A stretch of DNA of 60,892 nt from Candidatus Poseidoniaceae archaeon. Lineage in GTDB: Archaea > Thermoplasmatota > Poseidoniia > Poseidoniales > Poseidoniaceae. The notes under the pieces were generated by a model. That model worked only from the letters and a program-made list of their open reading frames with translations. It was not told where the DNA came from and did no database searches. A program made the translations under genes and the position numbers. The stretch covers positions 1 to 60,892 of the forward strand of contig CALKGM010000018.1 of assembly GCA_938084675.1 (NCBI GenBank), read 5' to 3'. Positions 33,751-42,458 of this stretch are shown here, piece by piece; position 1 is the stretch's first letter, and the number at the start of each line of letters is the position of its first letter.

Positions 33751-35916
33751 ATGAAGAAAGCAATGTCAGGTTTTGATCTACGGGCCATTGCTCGTGAATT
33801 AAACGAATTGGCCGGGGCCTATGTCAAAAAGGCATACATGCCTCACTATGAACAAGTCGTGCTTCGCCTCAATCCGAAAGGTGCCGACCAATCGGACCTG
33901 GTATTGGTACGTGGTGAGCGAATATACACGTCTCAACGAGACCGGCCGATGCCGATGACGCCTCCGCCGTTCGCCATGGTTTTGCGAAAGCATCTACGGA
34001 ATGCTCGTCTAACAGCTGTAAATCAAGTTGGTTTTGACAGAGTGTTATCCTTTCATTTTGACACCAAAGGAGGAGAGCGGACCCTTTACGTGGAAGTATT
34101 TAGAGACGGAAACATCATCTTAGCAGATGAAAATGGAATTATCGTTCAGCCCTTAACCCACGCTTCATATGCCGGAAGGACACTCAAGAAGGGCGTTGAA
34201 TACGTCCCACCACCAGCCGCATTGGACCCGTACTCTCTAGATTTAGATGCTGTGAAATCTCTTCTTGAAGAATCAGACCGCGACCTGGTTTCCACACTTG
34301 GTGGAAAAGCGAACCTGGGAGGAACTCACGCTAATGCAGTTTGTGAACTTGCTCAACATGAACCCAATATGGATCCTCTAGAAGCCGACCCTGAATCCAT
34401 ATATGGCGCACTGAAATCATTATTGGAAGATTTGGATTCAACAAAAAAGGGCCACCTCATCGTTCAACTCATTGATGATGATGATGAAAACTGGCTGTCC
34501 ACGTACGAATCTTTGCCTTTGGTCGAGCAACATCAATGGCTCGAGAAGAGGACCAAAGAAGCTACGCCTATTCTCTTGCCCTCACACAAAGGGAAGCCCG
34601 TTGTAAGTTTCTCCTCACTACGCCTCGCAGTGGATTCATGGAAAGGAAGTCATGACGCCCACGCCTTGCAACGGAGGGAAGAAGAGCGCTTCGAGCAGGC
34701 CGGTCCGGGTCGCGGACAATCGACAGATGCAGATCGCCTCGGCCGAAGAAAAGCCCAGCAGGAGAAGGCCCTAGCCGGCTTTGGAGTGAAAATCGAGAAA
34801 CAGCAACGCCTAGGTCATCTCATTCAAGAACATTGGACCCACGTAGAAAGTCTTCTCAATCAAACCAAAGAAGCGGTAGAAGCCAACGGATGGGATGCTG
34901 TGAAAAAAGCATCCAAATCCATCCCCTGGATCACTTCAATCAACCCTTCAAAACGAGAAATCAACGTGATTTTACCCGATGAACAAAACGAACCGAAAGG
35001 CCCACAAGTTTTGCTTGAACTCGACGCCACGGTTTACCAGAACGCACAACGATACTTTGACTCCGCAAGAAAACAGAAGAACAAGACCAGCGGAGCCGTT
35101 GATGCTCTAGAAGAAACTGAACGGCAATTGAAGCGAGCAAAGAAGAAAGAAGAGAAGCAAAAAGCAAGTGGGAAACTCAACCGGTTGAAGCGTAGCAAAC
35201 GAATGTGGTTTGAGCAACACCGATGGGGTACGGTGAGTGGAGGCCACCTTTTGGTTGGAGGCAAAGATGCAAAGGGAAATGATTCCGTCGTCAAAAAGCA
35301 TCTTTCGGGCTCTGACATGTACCTTCACGCCGACCTTCATGGTGCGCCTTCCTGTAGCCTGAGAGCAACGCAAGGGTTTGCATTGGAAGAACGAAGGCCA
35401 ACCCATCTTCCAGCAGATATACCAGCCTATCGGCTGGTAGACAAACTTGGAGATGAGCGCATCAATGAAGAGAAGTTGAACCAAGCTGCTATGCTGGCAC
35501 TTTCTTGGAGCAGGGCTTGGAACAGTGGAGGCTCTCATGGGACGGTCTATAGCGTCAAGCCTGCACAAGTTTCGAAGACTGCTCAGACGGGCGAGTATGT
35601 TGGAAAAGGTGCATTTATCGTCCGTGGTCAACGAACCTGGTACAAGGATTTGAATGTTGAAATTGGAATTGGAATTGTTGCTATCAATGGAGTCCCCCTC
35701 ATGATGACTGCCGCTCCGGATGAAATTCGTGCAATGTGTCCACGTTACGCAATTTTAAGACCAGGCCTTACCAAAAAAGAACGAATAGCGAACCAAATCT
35801 ACAAGGTTACCGGGCTCTCTACTGACGACTTGCTTGGCGTACTGCCAGGCGCTTGTGAGGTTGTTGAGGAGCACGGAATATTTTCTCAGCCACTTACAGT
35901 TAAGGAGGAAGAGTGA
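33751..35916 (+). CDS. NFACT-family ribosome quality-control protein (RqcH/Rqc2 homologue)
   Basis: A 721-residue protein. The NFACT-N domain (about 5-180) contains DLRAIARELNELAGAYVKKA and PPPFAMVLRKHLRNARL. A long helical and coiled-coil middle follows (about 330-480, rich in Lys, Glu and Gln). The NFACT-R domain (about 485-600) contains RWGTVSGGHLLVGGKDAKG, SDMYLHADLHGAPS and GSHGTVYSVKPAQVSKTA. Homologues bind the 50S subunit with stalled peptidyl-tRNA and add alanine tails to the nascent chain. The start is uncertain between ATG 33751 and the ATG four codons later. The TGA overlaps the next ATG (TGATG). Confidence 0.95.
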   Translation: MKKAMSGFDLRAIARELNELAGAYVKKAYMPHYEQVVLRLNPKGADQSDLVLVRGERIYTSQRDRPMPMTPPPFAMVLRKHLRNARLTAVNQVGFDRVLSFHFDTKGGERTLYVEVFRDGNIILADENGIIVQPLTHASYAGRTLKKGVEYVPPPAALDPYSLDLDAVKSLLEESDRDLVSTLGGKANLGGTHANAVCELAQHEPNMDPLEADPESIYGALKSLLEDLDSTKKGHLIVQLIDDDDENWLSTYESLPLVEQHQWLEKRTKEATPILLPSHKGKPVVSFSSLRLAVDSWKGSHDAHALQRREEERFEQAGPGRGQSTDADRLGRRKAQQEKALAGFGVKIEKQQRLGHLIQEHWTHVESLLNQTKEAVEANGWDAVKKASKSIPWITSINPSKREINVILPDEQNEPKGPQVLLELDATVYQNAQRYFDSARKQKNKTSGAVDALEETERQLKRAKKKEEKQKASGKLNRLKRSKRMWFEQHRWGTVSGGHLLVGGKDAKGNDSVVKKHLSGSDMYLHADLHGAPSCSLRATQGFALEERRPTHLPADIPAYRLVDKLGDERINEEKLNQAAMLALSWSRAWNSGGSHGTVYSVKPAQVSKTAQTGEYVGKGAFIVRGQRTWYKDLNVEIGIGIVAINGVPLMMTAAPDEIRAMCPRYAILRPGLTKKERIANQIYKVTGLSTDDLLGVLPGACEVVEEHGIFSQPLTVKEEE

Positions 35917-36584
35917 TGGATGAGAATACGCGCTCAAATCCAGAAATGTGGGACAGAAGATTTGGATTAGAGGCGTTCGCATATGGCAAAGAGCCGAATG
36001 TGTGGCTCAAAAATCGTATTGAATCCATGAACCCTGATTCAAATTCTAAAGCCCTATTTCCAGCCGATGGCGAAGGCAGAAATGCCGTTTGGGCTGCTGG
36101 CAAGGGATGGAATGCTGAAGTGTTTGACCTCTCCGAAGAAGGGAAAAAGAAGTGCATGCAACTTGCTAAGAGTTGCAATGTAACCGTAGAGTATCATGTC
36201 GATGATTTGGTGCTTCGTTCATTTGAAACCGAAGATTATGACCTCATTGCATGCTCTTGGTTCCATACACCTACGCCGATTCGGCAGCGCCACATGCCTC
36301 GTATGCTTCACGCATTGAAGCCAGGCGGACACTTCGTCATGGAAGGTTATCACAAGAGTCAATTTCCCTTAACGAGCGGTGGGCCGAAATCGTTAGATCT
36401 ACTGTTTGACCTTGATACCATTCTTGCCGAATTAACCGGACCTCATGCACCTGAAATGTCCATTATACACGCATCTGTTGAAACCACAGAGCTCAATGAA
36501 TCTGATTTGCATCGTGGAGAGGCTCGAGTTGTTCGATTGCATTTAGTGAAAATAGAGCGTTTTGCAGGCATCAAAATGAAGTAG
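35916..36584 (+). CDS. Class I SAM-dependent methyltransferase (TehB/thiopurine-like)
   Basis: A 222-residue methyltransferase. The N-terminal MWDRRFGLEAFAYGKEPN is typical of the branch related to thiopurine and tellurite methyltransferases. The SAM loop is ALFPADGEGRNAVWAAGKGW. The acidic ribose-binding residue follows in AEVFDLSEEG, and post-motif LHALKPGGHFVMEGYH follows later. The substrate is unknown; small chalcogen or thiol compounds are common in the family. Starts 1 nt inside the NFACT stop (TGATG); a GTG at 35913 is an alternative. Coupling to NFACT suggests co-expression but not a shared role. Confidence 0.88.
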   Translation: MDENTRSNPEMWDRRFGLEAFAYGKEPNVWLKNRIESMNPDSNSKALFPADGEGRNAVWAAGKGWNAEVFDLSEEGKKKCMQLAKSCNVTVEYHVDDLVLRSFETEDYDLIACSWFHTPTPIRQRHMPRMLHALKPGGHFVMEGYHKSQFPLTSGGPKSLDLLFDLDTILAELTGPHAPEMSIIHASVETTELNESDLHRGEARVVRLHLVKIERFAGIKMK

Positions 36585-36605
36585 AAGTAGAATTTAGTCT
36601 GTTAT

Positions 36606-37565
36606 ATGCGCATAATATGGCTGGTTTTCATGTTGCTGACGTCAAGTTTAGCCTCTCCTTTGGTTAACAATTCGGCCGCACAGAGTGTAGTGGCCGCAGT
36701 AGAATTAAGCTGCACTGCACCTTACCCAAGCGGTAGCGTGGAAATCGAAGTCCATCCTGGAGCAACATTGACTGGATATGCAGACTGCACGGTTAGCAAT
36801 CCTTCACTCCACACCGAGAAAATCGCAATCGAAGTGACCGCAGATGGATTAGCAACCGCTGCTCCTGGATCAATCTATCTTGCATCTGGTGATGAATCGG
36901 ACTTCCAAGTCGCCATAAGGGCCGACAGTCAAATGGCCGTACAGTCAAGGTCACTAACCATCACGGCATCTGTTCAAGAAACAAGTGGTTTGCCGCCTCC
37001 TAATCTTGCTGAGAGTTCTGTGAACATGATGGCAAACATCTTGCAACATGCTGGACTCAACCTGGAAATGACAAATCCTGTTGCGATGATAGAGACAGGG
37101 ACAATTGAAAGTCTACAATATAAGATCTACAATCAAGGCAATGGCTTGGACCAATTCATCCTTTCCACAAATGGTGATGTTCTCGATGGAGTGAGCGCAT
37201 TTTCGCTCCCGTTCACTGGGATAGAAGTCGAACCTAATGGGCCCCCTGAACTTTTTAGAATCACAGTAAACACGCCAACAGATGGCTCCGATTGGCCCTT
37301 GAACGCAGATGGAGTCCACACCCTGGCGGTAGATGTTGAAGTGATTGTCAAGAGTCAATTCAGCTGCGAATACACCAATGAGTGCATGACGATGAGTTTG
37401 ACTCAGAAGGTTATTTTCTTTCAAAACCAAACGTTAGAAGAACTAACTGAAGCTAATGAATTGTCAAGTTCTACAGATCAACAAATGTTGATTTATGGGG
37501 GGACAGGGGCGACGTTACTTATTCTGCTGTTCATCTTCATTGCAATGAAAAAAAGGCAATCTTGA
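36606..37565 (+). CDS. Secreted single-pass surface protein with Ig-like domains
   Basis: A 319-residue protein: signal peptide (about 1-25), two beta-rich domains (about 30-140 and 145-275) resembling NEW3/CARDB-like Ig folds, a short Ser/Thr linker, one membrane helix (about 292-313) and a basic KKRQS end. Three or four Cys (SCTAPYP, DCTV, SCEYTNECM) could form disulfides outside. It has the same plan as the protein at 59.1 kb (signal, Ig-like domains, one helix, tail). Function unknown; perhaps an adhesin or part of the cell envelope. It begins 21 bp after the methyltransferase. Confidence 0.8.
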   Translation: MRIIWLVFMLLTSSLASPLVNNSAAQSVVAAVELSCTAPYPSGSVEIEVHPGATLTGYADCTVSNPSLHTEKIAIEVTADGLATAAPGSIYLASGDESDFQVAIRADSQMAVQSRSLTITASVQETSGLPPPNLAESSVNMMANILQHAGLNLEMTNPVAMIETGTIESLQYKIYNQGNGLDQFILSTNGDVLDGVSAFSLPFTGIEVEPNGPPELFRITVNTPTDGSDWPLNADGVHTLAVDVEVIVKSQFSCEYTNECMTMSLTQKVIFFQNQTLEELTEANELSSSTDQQMLIYGGTGATLLILLFIFIAMKKRQS

Positions 37566-37670
37566 ACGAAGATAGACTTCAATCACCTTCATCGTGATGC
37601 AAAGAACCGAGTCCTTAGAGACCAAGCCAAATCAATACTCATGAAAGAACTGCTGTTCTTTGGTGAACCA

Positions 37671-39554
37671 TCACTTCTTTCGCTTAAATGAACGAGGAGG
37701 AGACCCTCTGCGTCGAGAAAAGTTTGCTCTTGATGGGCGGGGTCCAGAACGTGGACGGGGCGGAGGTGCTCTCTTGCCCGTGTGTTCCTTCTTCTCCCCA
37801 CTGTCTTCACTACGAGAGTTGGTTTCTCGGCTAGGAGCAGAACGGCCGTGATATCCACTGTCTTCACGAGGCTCACCACGACGTCCACCATCACGACCAC
37901 CACGGTTCTCGCGTCGCTCGTTACCTCGCTGGTTGTAGCCACCGCCACCACCATCTCGGCCACCTTGGCGACCTCCACGGTTCTCATTGCGATCATTTCC
38001 ACGCTGATCGTCCCTGTGACGGTTTCCACCTTCGCGCTCACCGCGGTTGCCACGGCGGTCATTTTGCGAGCCGCCATCATTTCCTCGGTCATCGCCACGA
38101 CGGTATCCGCCGTCACGTTGGTTACGTTCGTTGCGATTGTAATCGGGTCTACCGCCATCTCGACGGCCTCCGTCTCGACGTCCATAGCCTCCGCCGCCGC
38201 CATCACGACGACCGCCATCTCGACGCCCATAGCCTCCGCCGCCGCCATCACGACGACCGCCATCTCGACGTCCATAGCCTCCGCCGCCGCCATCACGACG
38301 ACCGCCATCACGACGGCCACCATCTCGGCGACCACCATCACGACGTCCATAGCCTCCGCCGCCGCCATCTCGACGGCCACCATCACGACGTCCACGAGAA
38401 CGTGGCTCGGGAGGGATGTATTCTACTTCAAACGTAGGAAGGGAGCCAAAGTCGGGTGGAGTAAAGTCTACATTAACACCAACATTTTTCTGAAGACGAT
38501 GATACATTTTCTTCTGAGGGCGCTGAACAAGAGATACGACTACACCACTTGCTCCACCGCGAGCAGTTCGTCCACTACGATGCTTGTACGCCTTACCGTT
38601 TTCCGGAGGATCATAATGAATAACACAGTTGACTCCTTCAACATCTAAGCCCCTTGCGGCAACATCTGTAGCCACTAGAGCCATGCATTCACCGTGCTTG
38701 AAAGCCTGCATAGCTCGGTCACGTTGCCGTTGTGATAAACCACCATGAAGTCCACGAACACCGAGGCCATCATCAAGTAACTCATCAGTTACACGCTCTA
38801 CACCGAGTCGGGTACGGCAGAAGACAACTGTTCGCCCGCAATTACGAATTAATTCAGCTGAAATTGGAGATTTTTTGGCATGGGGCATAAGCCAGAAGTG
38901 ATGCTCCATATCGGTGATTGATACTTCTTCAGCACCAACCTCTAGACGAACAGGTTCCCGTTGATAGCGCTTGATCAAATCCGCAACTTCGTCGTCAAGA
39001 GTTGCACTGAAGAGGACGGTTTGTCGGTCTGGAAGGCATCGGTCAAGAATGTCACAAACAGGCTCCATGAATCCCATATCAGCCATTCGGTCGGCTTCGT
39101 CAATGACAACAACTTCAACATCCTTGAGGACAACTGCGCCCCGCTCCATCAAATCAAGAAGACGACCTGGGCAAGCTACGACAACATCCAATCCACGCTC
39201 TAAGGCTCGGTACTGATTCTTGTAAGAAACTCCACCATAGATGGTCCCAACAGTTCTGTCTATAACCCGAGCAAGTGGCTTGAGAACACCATAGATTTGT
39301 TCAGCCAACTCTCGGGTTGGAGTTAGAATAAGAGCGCGAGGACGGTTTGGCTCGGCAAAAGAGACTTTTTCCAGCATGGGGAGGCCAAAAGCCAATGTTT
39401 TACCGGACCCTGTCGGCGCTCGGCATGAAACATCTTTGCCTTCCATAGCAGGAGGTATAGATTCTACTTGAACTTCGAACGGCTCATTAATACCTTGCGA
39501 AGACAATACTTCCGCAAGTGCATCACTTATGCCGAGGTCTTGAAAGGAACCCAT
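37671..39554 (-). CDS. DEAD-box RNA helicase with RRDGG/GGGGGY-repeat tail
   Basis: A 627-residue ATP-dependent RNA helicase. Motifs: Q-motif region FQDLGIS, I APTGSGKT (46-53), Ia PTRELA, II DEAD (152-155), III SAT (183-185), VI HRSGRTAR (325-332). The conserved core ends near 375. The last 250 residues are low-complexity Arg/Gly/Asp-rich, beginning with four GRRDGGRRDGGGGGYG-like units and then more irregular RGG-like sequence. Such tails bind RNA and drive condensate formation in cold-adapted bacterial helicases, so a role in RNA remodelling at low temperature is plausible. I chose the ATG at 39552-39554; a TTG 12 bp upstream is the alternative. Confidence 0.96.
   Translation of the reverse strand: MGSFQDLGISDALAEVLSSQGINEPFEVQVESIPPAMEGKDVSCRAPTGSGKTLAFGLPMLEKVSFAEPNRPRALILTPTRELAEQIYGVLKPLARVIDRTVGTIYGGVSYKNQYRALERGLDVVVACPGRLLDLMERGAVVLKDVEVVVIDEADRMADMGFMEPVCDILDRCLPDRQTVLFSATLDDEVADLIKRYQREPVRLEVGAEEVSITDMEHHFWLMPHAKKSPISAELIRNCGRTVVFCRTRLGVERVTDELLDDGLGVRGLHGGLSQRQRDRAMQAFKHGECMALVATDVAARGLDVEGVNCVIHYDPPENGKAYKHRSGRTARGGASGVVVSLVQRPQKKMYHRLQKNVGVNVDFTPPDFGSLPTFEVEYIPPEPRSRGRRDGGRRDGGGGGYGRRDGGRRDGGRRDGGRRDGGGGGYGRRDGGRRDGGGGGYGRRDGGRRDGGGGGYGRRDGGRRDGGRPDYNRNERNQRDGGYRRGDDRGNDGGSQNDRRGNRGEREGGNRHRDDQRGNDRNENRGGRQGGRDGGGGGYNQRGNERRENRGGRDGGRRGEPREDSGYHGRSAPSRETNSRSEDSGEKKEHTGKRAPPPRPRSGPRPSRANFSRRRGSPPRSFKRKK
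38145..38400 (-). repeat. In-frame 45-bp repeats encoding the helicase tail
   Basis: The plus-strand segment CCATAGCCTCCGCCGCCGCC recurs at 38182, 38227, 38272 and 38347, spaced 45, 45 and 75 bp (75 = 45 + 30). All copies are in the helicase frame and encode GGGGGYG followed by RRDGG units. The near-identity of copies suggests recent slippage or unequal exchange. Confidence 0.9.
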
Positions 39555-39632
39555 TGGTACACCCAATGTGAAGCCCCCGCCGCTCCCTATTTAGCATGAA
39601 CCGTTCAAAGCAGGAAAAATCGGGCCTTGGAT

Positions 39633-40829
39633 TCAAACATCTCGAGTGACGTACATTGCTACAGCATTACCTCCGCCAAGGCAAAGAGTAACCACTCCCG
39701 AAGACGCTTCAATGCGTCGCATGACCCCTAACATGGTGATGAGACAACGCGTTCCACTCGCACCGAGCGGGTGGCCTAAACTAACTGCTCCACCGTGAAG
39801 ATTGAAGCGATCGTCAGGAATTCCGACTTCTTGAGCCACAGCACATGATGCAGATGCAAATGCTTCGTTATGTTCGTAGACATCAACGTCCAATACCTGA
39901 AGTTCATTTCGTTCAAGGAGCATCTTAACTGCGGGGATTGGAGCGCTCATGACACGAGCAGGTTCAACTCCAGACGTACAATAGTCGCGAATGTATGCAA
40001 TAATTTCCCAACCTTGCTCCCGAGCAAAGGATTCTTCTGCGACCAAGATAGCACTTGCTCCATCATTAAGCGTACTGGCATTACCGGCAGTGACCATGCC
40101 TTCACGGTCAAATGCCGGACGTAATTTTCCAAGAGATTCAATGGTCGTTTGGCCCCGAACTCCTTCGTCAGAATTGAAGGTGATTGGGTCGGCTCTTCGT
40201 TGTGGAACCTCTATGGAGAAAGTTTCCCAGTCAAACCAACCTTGTTCCCAAGCATTGGCAGCCCGTTGTTGACTTCGTAATGCGAACTGGTCTGCATCTT
40301 CGCGACTGATATTGCATTCCTTTGCAACCGTTTCCCCGGTGAGACCCATGTGAACATCATTGTAAACATCCCAGAGACCGTCATGAATCATTGAATCAAT
40401 GAGTGTGGATGAACCCATTTTAGCACCTTTTCGTTGACCCATGAGCAATTGTGGGGCGTTACTCATGCTCTCCATCCCCCCTGCAACAATGGCTTTGTAT
40501 TCGCCTGCACGAATACTGTTTGCGGCCATCATGGCCGCCTTGAGCGATGAACCGCATACTTTGTTGATGGTTGTACAAGGAGTCGTAACAGGTAGTCCAG
40601 CACCCAGTGCGACTTGACGAGCAGGGTTCTGTCCCGCTCCAGCTTGGAGAACTTGACCGAAAAGGACCTCATCAATAACACCGGACTGAGCGTCAATGTT
40701 GACTCGATTTAGCAACTCTTTCACGGAAAATACACCGAGTTCCACTGCAGTGAACGACGAGAGAGTACCGAGGAATTTTCCGATGGGGGTGCGAGCAACG
40801 CCGCAAATAACTGCCTGTGGCTGGGACAT
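39633..40829 (-). CDS. Acetyl-CoA acetyltransferase (thiolase)
   Basis: A 398-residue thiolase II-like enzyme. The nucleophilic Cys is in INKVCGSSLKAA, followed by AGGMESMSNAPQLL. The C-terminal catalytic residues are in NEAFASA, GGAVSLGHPLGASGTR (His) and TLCLGGGNAVA (Cys). It either cleaves acetoacetyl-/3-ketoacyl-CoA in degradation or condenses acetyl-CoA for the mevalonate route. No HMG-CoA synthase or OB-fold (DUF35) partner is adjacent, unlike many archaeal thiolases, so it looks like the bacterial type. I chose the ATG at 40827-40829 for its normal N-terminus (MSQPQAVICGVARTPIG). It diverges from rph across 91 bp. Confidence 0.96.
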   Translation of the reverse strand: MSQPQAVICGVARTPIGKFLGTLSSFTAVELGVFSVKELLNRVNIDAQSGVIDEVLFGQVLQAGAGQNPARQVALGAGLPVTTPCTTINKVCGSSLKAAMMAANSIRAGEYKAIVAGGMESMSNAPQLLMGQRKGAKMGSSTLIDSMIHDGLWDVYNDVHMGLTGETVAKECNISREDADQFALRSQQRAANAWEQGWFDWETFSIEVPQRRADPITFNSDEGVRGQTTIESLGKLRPAFDREGMVTAGNASTLNDGASAILVAEESFAREQGWEIIAYIRDYCTSGVEPARVMSAPIPAVKMLLERNELQVLDVDVYEHNEAFASASCAVAQEVGIPDDRFNLHGGAVSLGHPLGASGTRCLITMLGVMRRIEASSGVVTLCLGGGNAVAMYVTRDV

Positions 40830-40920
40830 GATTCTTCCACCCACTGAAACGCTTTGAAGGTGCGCGTCATCCAAGTTGGAAGGTGAGAAGGCTTGATGAA
40901 GCGAACCCGCTGGGAGATGC

Positions 40921-41745
40921 ATGGCCAAATTCAAGACCAACTTGGAACTCTCAAGAAAAGCAGACGAAATGCGAAATGTCGAAGTGCAATTGGATTTCAC
41001 TCCAAATGCCCTTGCATCAGTTCTTTATCGGCAGGGCGACACCGTTGTCTTAGCCTGCTGTACCAAAGAATCCAAACTCCCGCGTTGGTTCCCTCGTGAT
41101 GCAACAAAAGGCTGGGTCCATGCTGAATACTCCCTTTTACCAGGTTCAACAGATTCCAGATTTCGCCGAGAGCGAAATGGAGCAAAAGGTCGGACGCAAG
41201 AGATTGAACGCCTTATCGCTCGTTCACTCCGAGCCGCAGTAGATCTAGAAGCACTAGGACCCGTTGCCTTGAACATCGATTGTGATGTGCTAAACGCAGA
41301 CGGTGGTACTCGCTGTGCGTCCATCACTGCAGCAAACATCGCCCTTCGTTTGGCTGTGCGCCGATTGATAGCGAGGGGAGATTGTCTACCTTCTGACCTC
41401 CGTCCGACATTTGAACAACGCAAAGAGGGGTGGACTGCTCCTTCACTGTCAGCCATTGAACAGAAAAATCACGAAATGGACGTCATACCGCATGACCTCG
41501 CCGCTGTTTCGGTAGGATTGATTGATGGTGATGTTTACCTTGACCTCGATTATATCTTGGACTCAAATGCAGATGTTGACATGAACGTGATCAAAACGAG
41601 CGATGGAAAATACGTTGAAATTCAGGGTACTGGAGAAGAATCTACCTTCTCTGCTGATGAACTGAGCGCCCTATTGGCCCAGGCTGACGGTGGAATGGAG
41701 ACGCTGTTCAAGATGCAAACTGATGTCTTGAACGGAGCGGTTTGA
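40921..41745 (+). CDS. rph: RNase PH (bacterial type, non-exosome)
   Basis: A 274-residue phosphorolytic 3'-5' exoribonuclease. The phosphate-binding KGRTQEIERLIARSLRAAVDL, the preceding AEYSLLPGSTDSRFRRER and the core IDCDVLNADGGTRCASITAA are very close to bacterial RNase PH. It lacks the archaeal Rrp41/Rrp42 exosome context. The last 35 residues (after EIQGTGEESTFSADEL) are also as in Rph. It would trim tRNA 3' ends and rRNA, and a tRNA gene lies 86 bp downstream on the same strand. Archaeal genomes usually rely on the exosome, so a bacterial-like Rph here is notable. Confidence 0.94.
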   Translation: MAKFKTNLELSRKADEMRNVEVQLDFTPNALASVLYRQGDTVVLACCTKESKLPRWFPRDATKGWVHAEYSLLPGSTDSRFRRERNGAKGRTQEIERLIARSLRAAVDLEALGPVALNIDCDVLNADGGTRCASITAANIALRLAVRRLIARGDCLPSDLRPTFEQRKEGWTAPSLSAIEQKNHEMDVIPHDLAAVSVGLIDGDVYLDLDYILDSNADVDMNVIKTSDGKYVEIQGTGEESTFSADELSALLAQADGGMETLFKMQTDVLNGAV

Positions 41746-41758
41746 GGCCCAGTAGAGC

Positions 41759-41765
41759 TTTTTTT
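41759..41765 (+). terminator. Poly-T terminator candidate after rph
   Basis: Seven consecutive T 13 bp past the rph stop codon, consistent with archaeal intrinsic T-tract termination. No strong hairpin is needed or seen at the tract. Confidence 0.4.
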
Positions 41766-41805
41766 GAATAGCCCGGTGGAGACGCTACATCGGAAGGCTT
41801 GATAT

Positions 41806-41821
41806 GGCGAGGGCACTCGCC
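41806..41821 (+). other. Perfect hairpin just upstream of tRNA-Phe
   Basis: GGCGAG-GGCA-CTCGCC, a 6-bp perfect stem with a 4-nt loop, ending 10 bp before the tRNA. It overlaps the region where a TATA-like TTGATATG (41799-41806) would set the tRNA start. It could be a processing signal or a chance feature. Confidence 0.35.
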
Positions 41822-41831
41822 AAGAATGAAC

Positions 41832-41907
41832 GGGTTAGTAGCTTAGTTGGGAGAGCGCGGCACTGAAGATGCCGAGGTCGCTGGTTCAAGTCCGGCCTAA
41901 CCCACCA
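41832..41907 (+). tRNA. tRNA-Phe (anticodon GAA), CCA encoded
   Basis: The acceptor arms are GGGTTAG and CTAACCC with discriminator A at 41904. The anticodon arm is CGGCA-CTGAAGA-TGCCG (GAA at 41865-41867, position 34-36). The T arm is GCTGG-TTCAAGT-CCGGC. The 3' CCA (41905-41907) appears to be encoded, unlike in the tRNA-Gln of this window. No intron. The next gene starts 25 bp downstream on the same strand. Confidence 0.96.
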
Positions 41908-41932
41908 ACATTCATTACCGTGAGGAAGAATC

Positions 41933-42349
41933 ATGCATGGCCAAAGCGATATGACTGATTTTCAGACTCCACAACGCCTGGGTGCTGTCTTATCTGGAAT
42001 TTTCTTGATTTGCTTTGGGATGCCGTTTACCCTTGTTCCGTTCTTGATACTGCCTGTCGGTTTTGGTGAAAGTGTGATGCTGAGCATCTTCATGATTTGC
42101 TTCTCTTTACCGTTTCTATTCGCAGGCCTTATGGTACAATTAGGCGGATGTATTTCAATACGAATGGCACTCTTCCCAGAGAGTAAATTTACGCTTAAAC
42201 GGCTGCAAAAAGAACGTGAACGAACAACCTCCAGAGACTTTCGAGACGACTTCCATGCCGCCCCATCACCACCTGAAATATCGGAATCGGCCCCTCAAAC
42301 AGAGATTGCAAACAGCGGAAATTTTTGGGATAATGTTGCCGAAAAATAA
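41933..42349 (+). CDS. Small two-helix membrane protein
   Basis: A 138-residue protein with two hydrophobic segments (about 17-43 and 45-72, LGAVLSGIFLICFGMPFT and FMICFSLPFLFAGLMVQL). A basic juxtamembrane helix and an acidic, Pro/Ser-rich tail follow (about 95-138, ending in NSGNFWDNVAEK). The charge pattern suggests both termini in the cytosol. It may be read through from tRNA-Phe, as its GAGGAAG ribosome-binding site lies in the tRNA trailer. Function unknown. Confidence 0.75.
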   Translation: MHGQSDMTDFQTPQRLGAVLSGIFLICFGMPFTLVPFLILPVGFGESVMLSIFMICFSLPFLFAGLMVQLGGCISIRMALFPESKFTLKRLQKERERTTSRDFRDDFHAAPSPPEISESAPQTEIANSGNFWDNVAEK

Positions 42350-42439
42350 GAAATCAGCCGCACCTTTCCCTTATTTTGAAGCATTGATGAGCAACAGCAC
42401 ATATCTATAGAAAGAACCTTACCAAACGAACCCCTCAAC

Positions 42440-42445
42440 TATAAA
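42440..42445 (+). promoter_or_regulatory. TATA box near the start of the 708-residue membrane protein
   Basis: TATAAA centred only about 16 bp before the ATG at 42459. This is closer than the roughly 25-30 bp needed, so transcription would begin inside the reading frame and favour the in-frame ATG at 42486. Confidence 0.45.
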
Positions 42446-42458
42446 GAGAAAAGGGTTC

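Noticed and set aside
38145-38400. Regularly spaced repeats that resemble a CRISPR array.
   Set aside because: Repeats are in frame within a helicase coding region, spacing is 45-75 bp with no unique spacers, and no cas genes occur.
37589-38648. Two long reading frames opposite or beside the helicase repeats (minus-strand Met/Ala/Val-rich; plus-strand Thr/Ile/Ser-rich).
   Set aside because: They are shadows of the RRDGG repeat; composition is a by-product of the repeat in other frames and there is no independent start signal.
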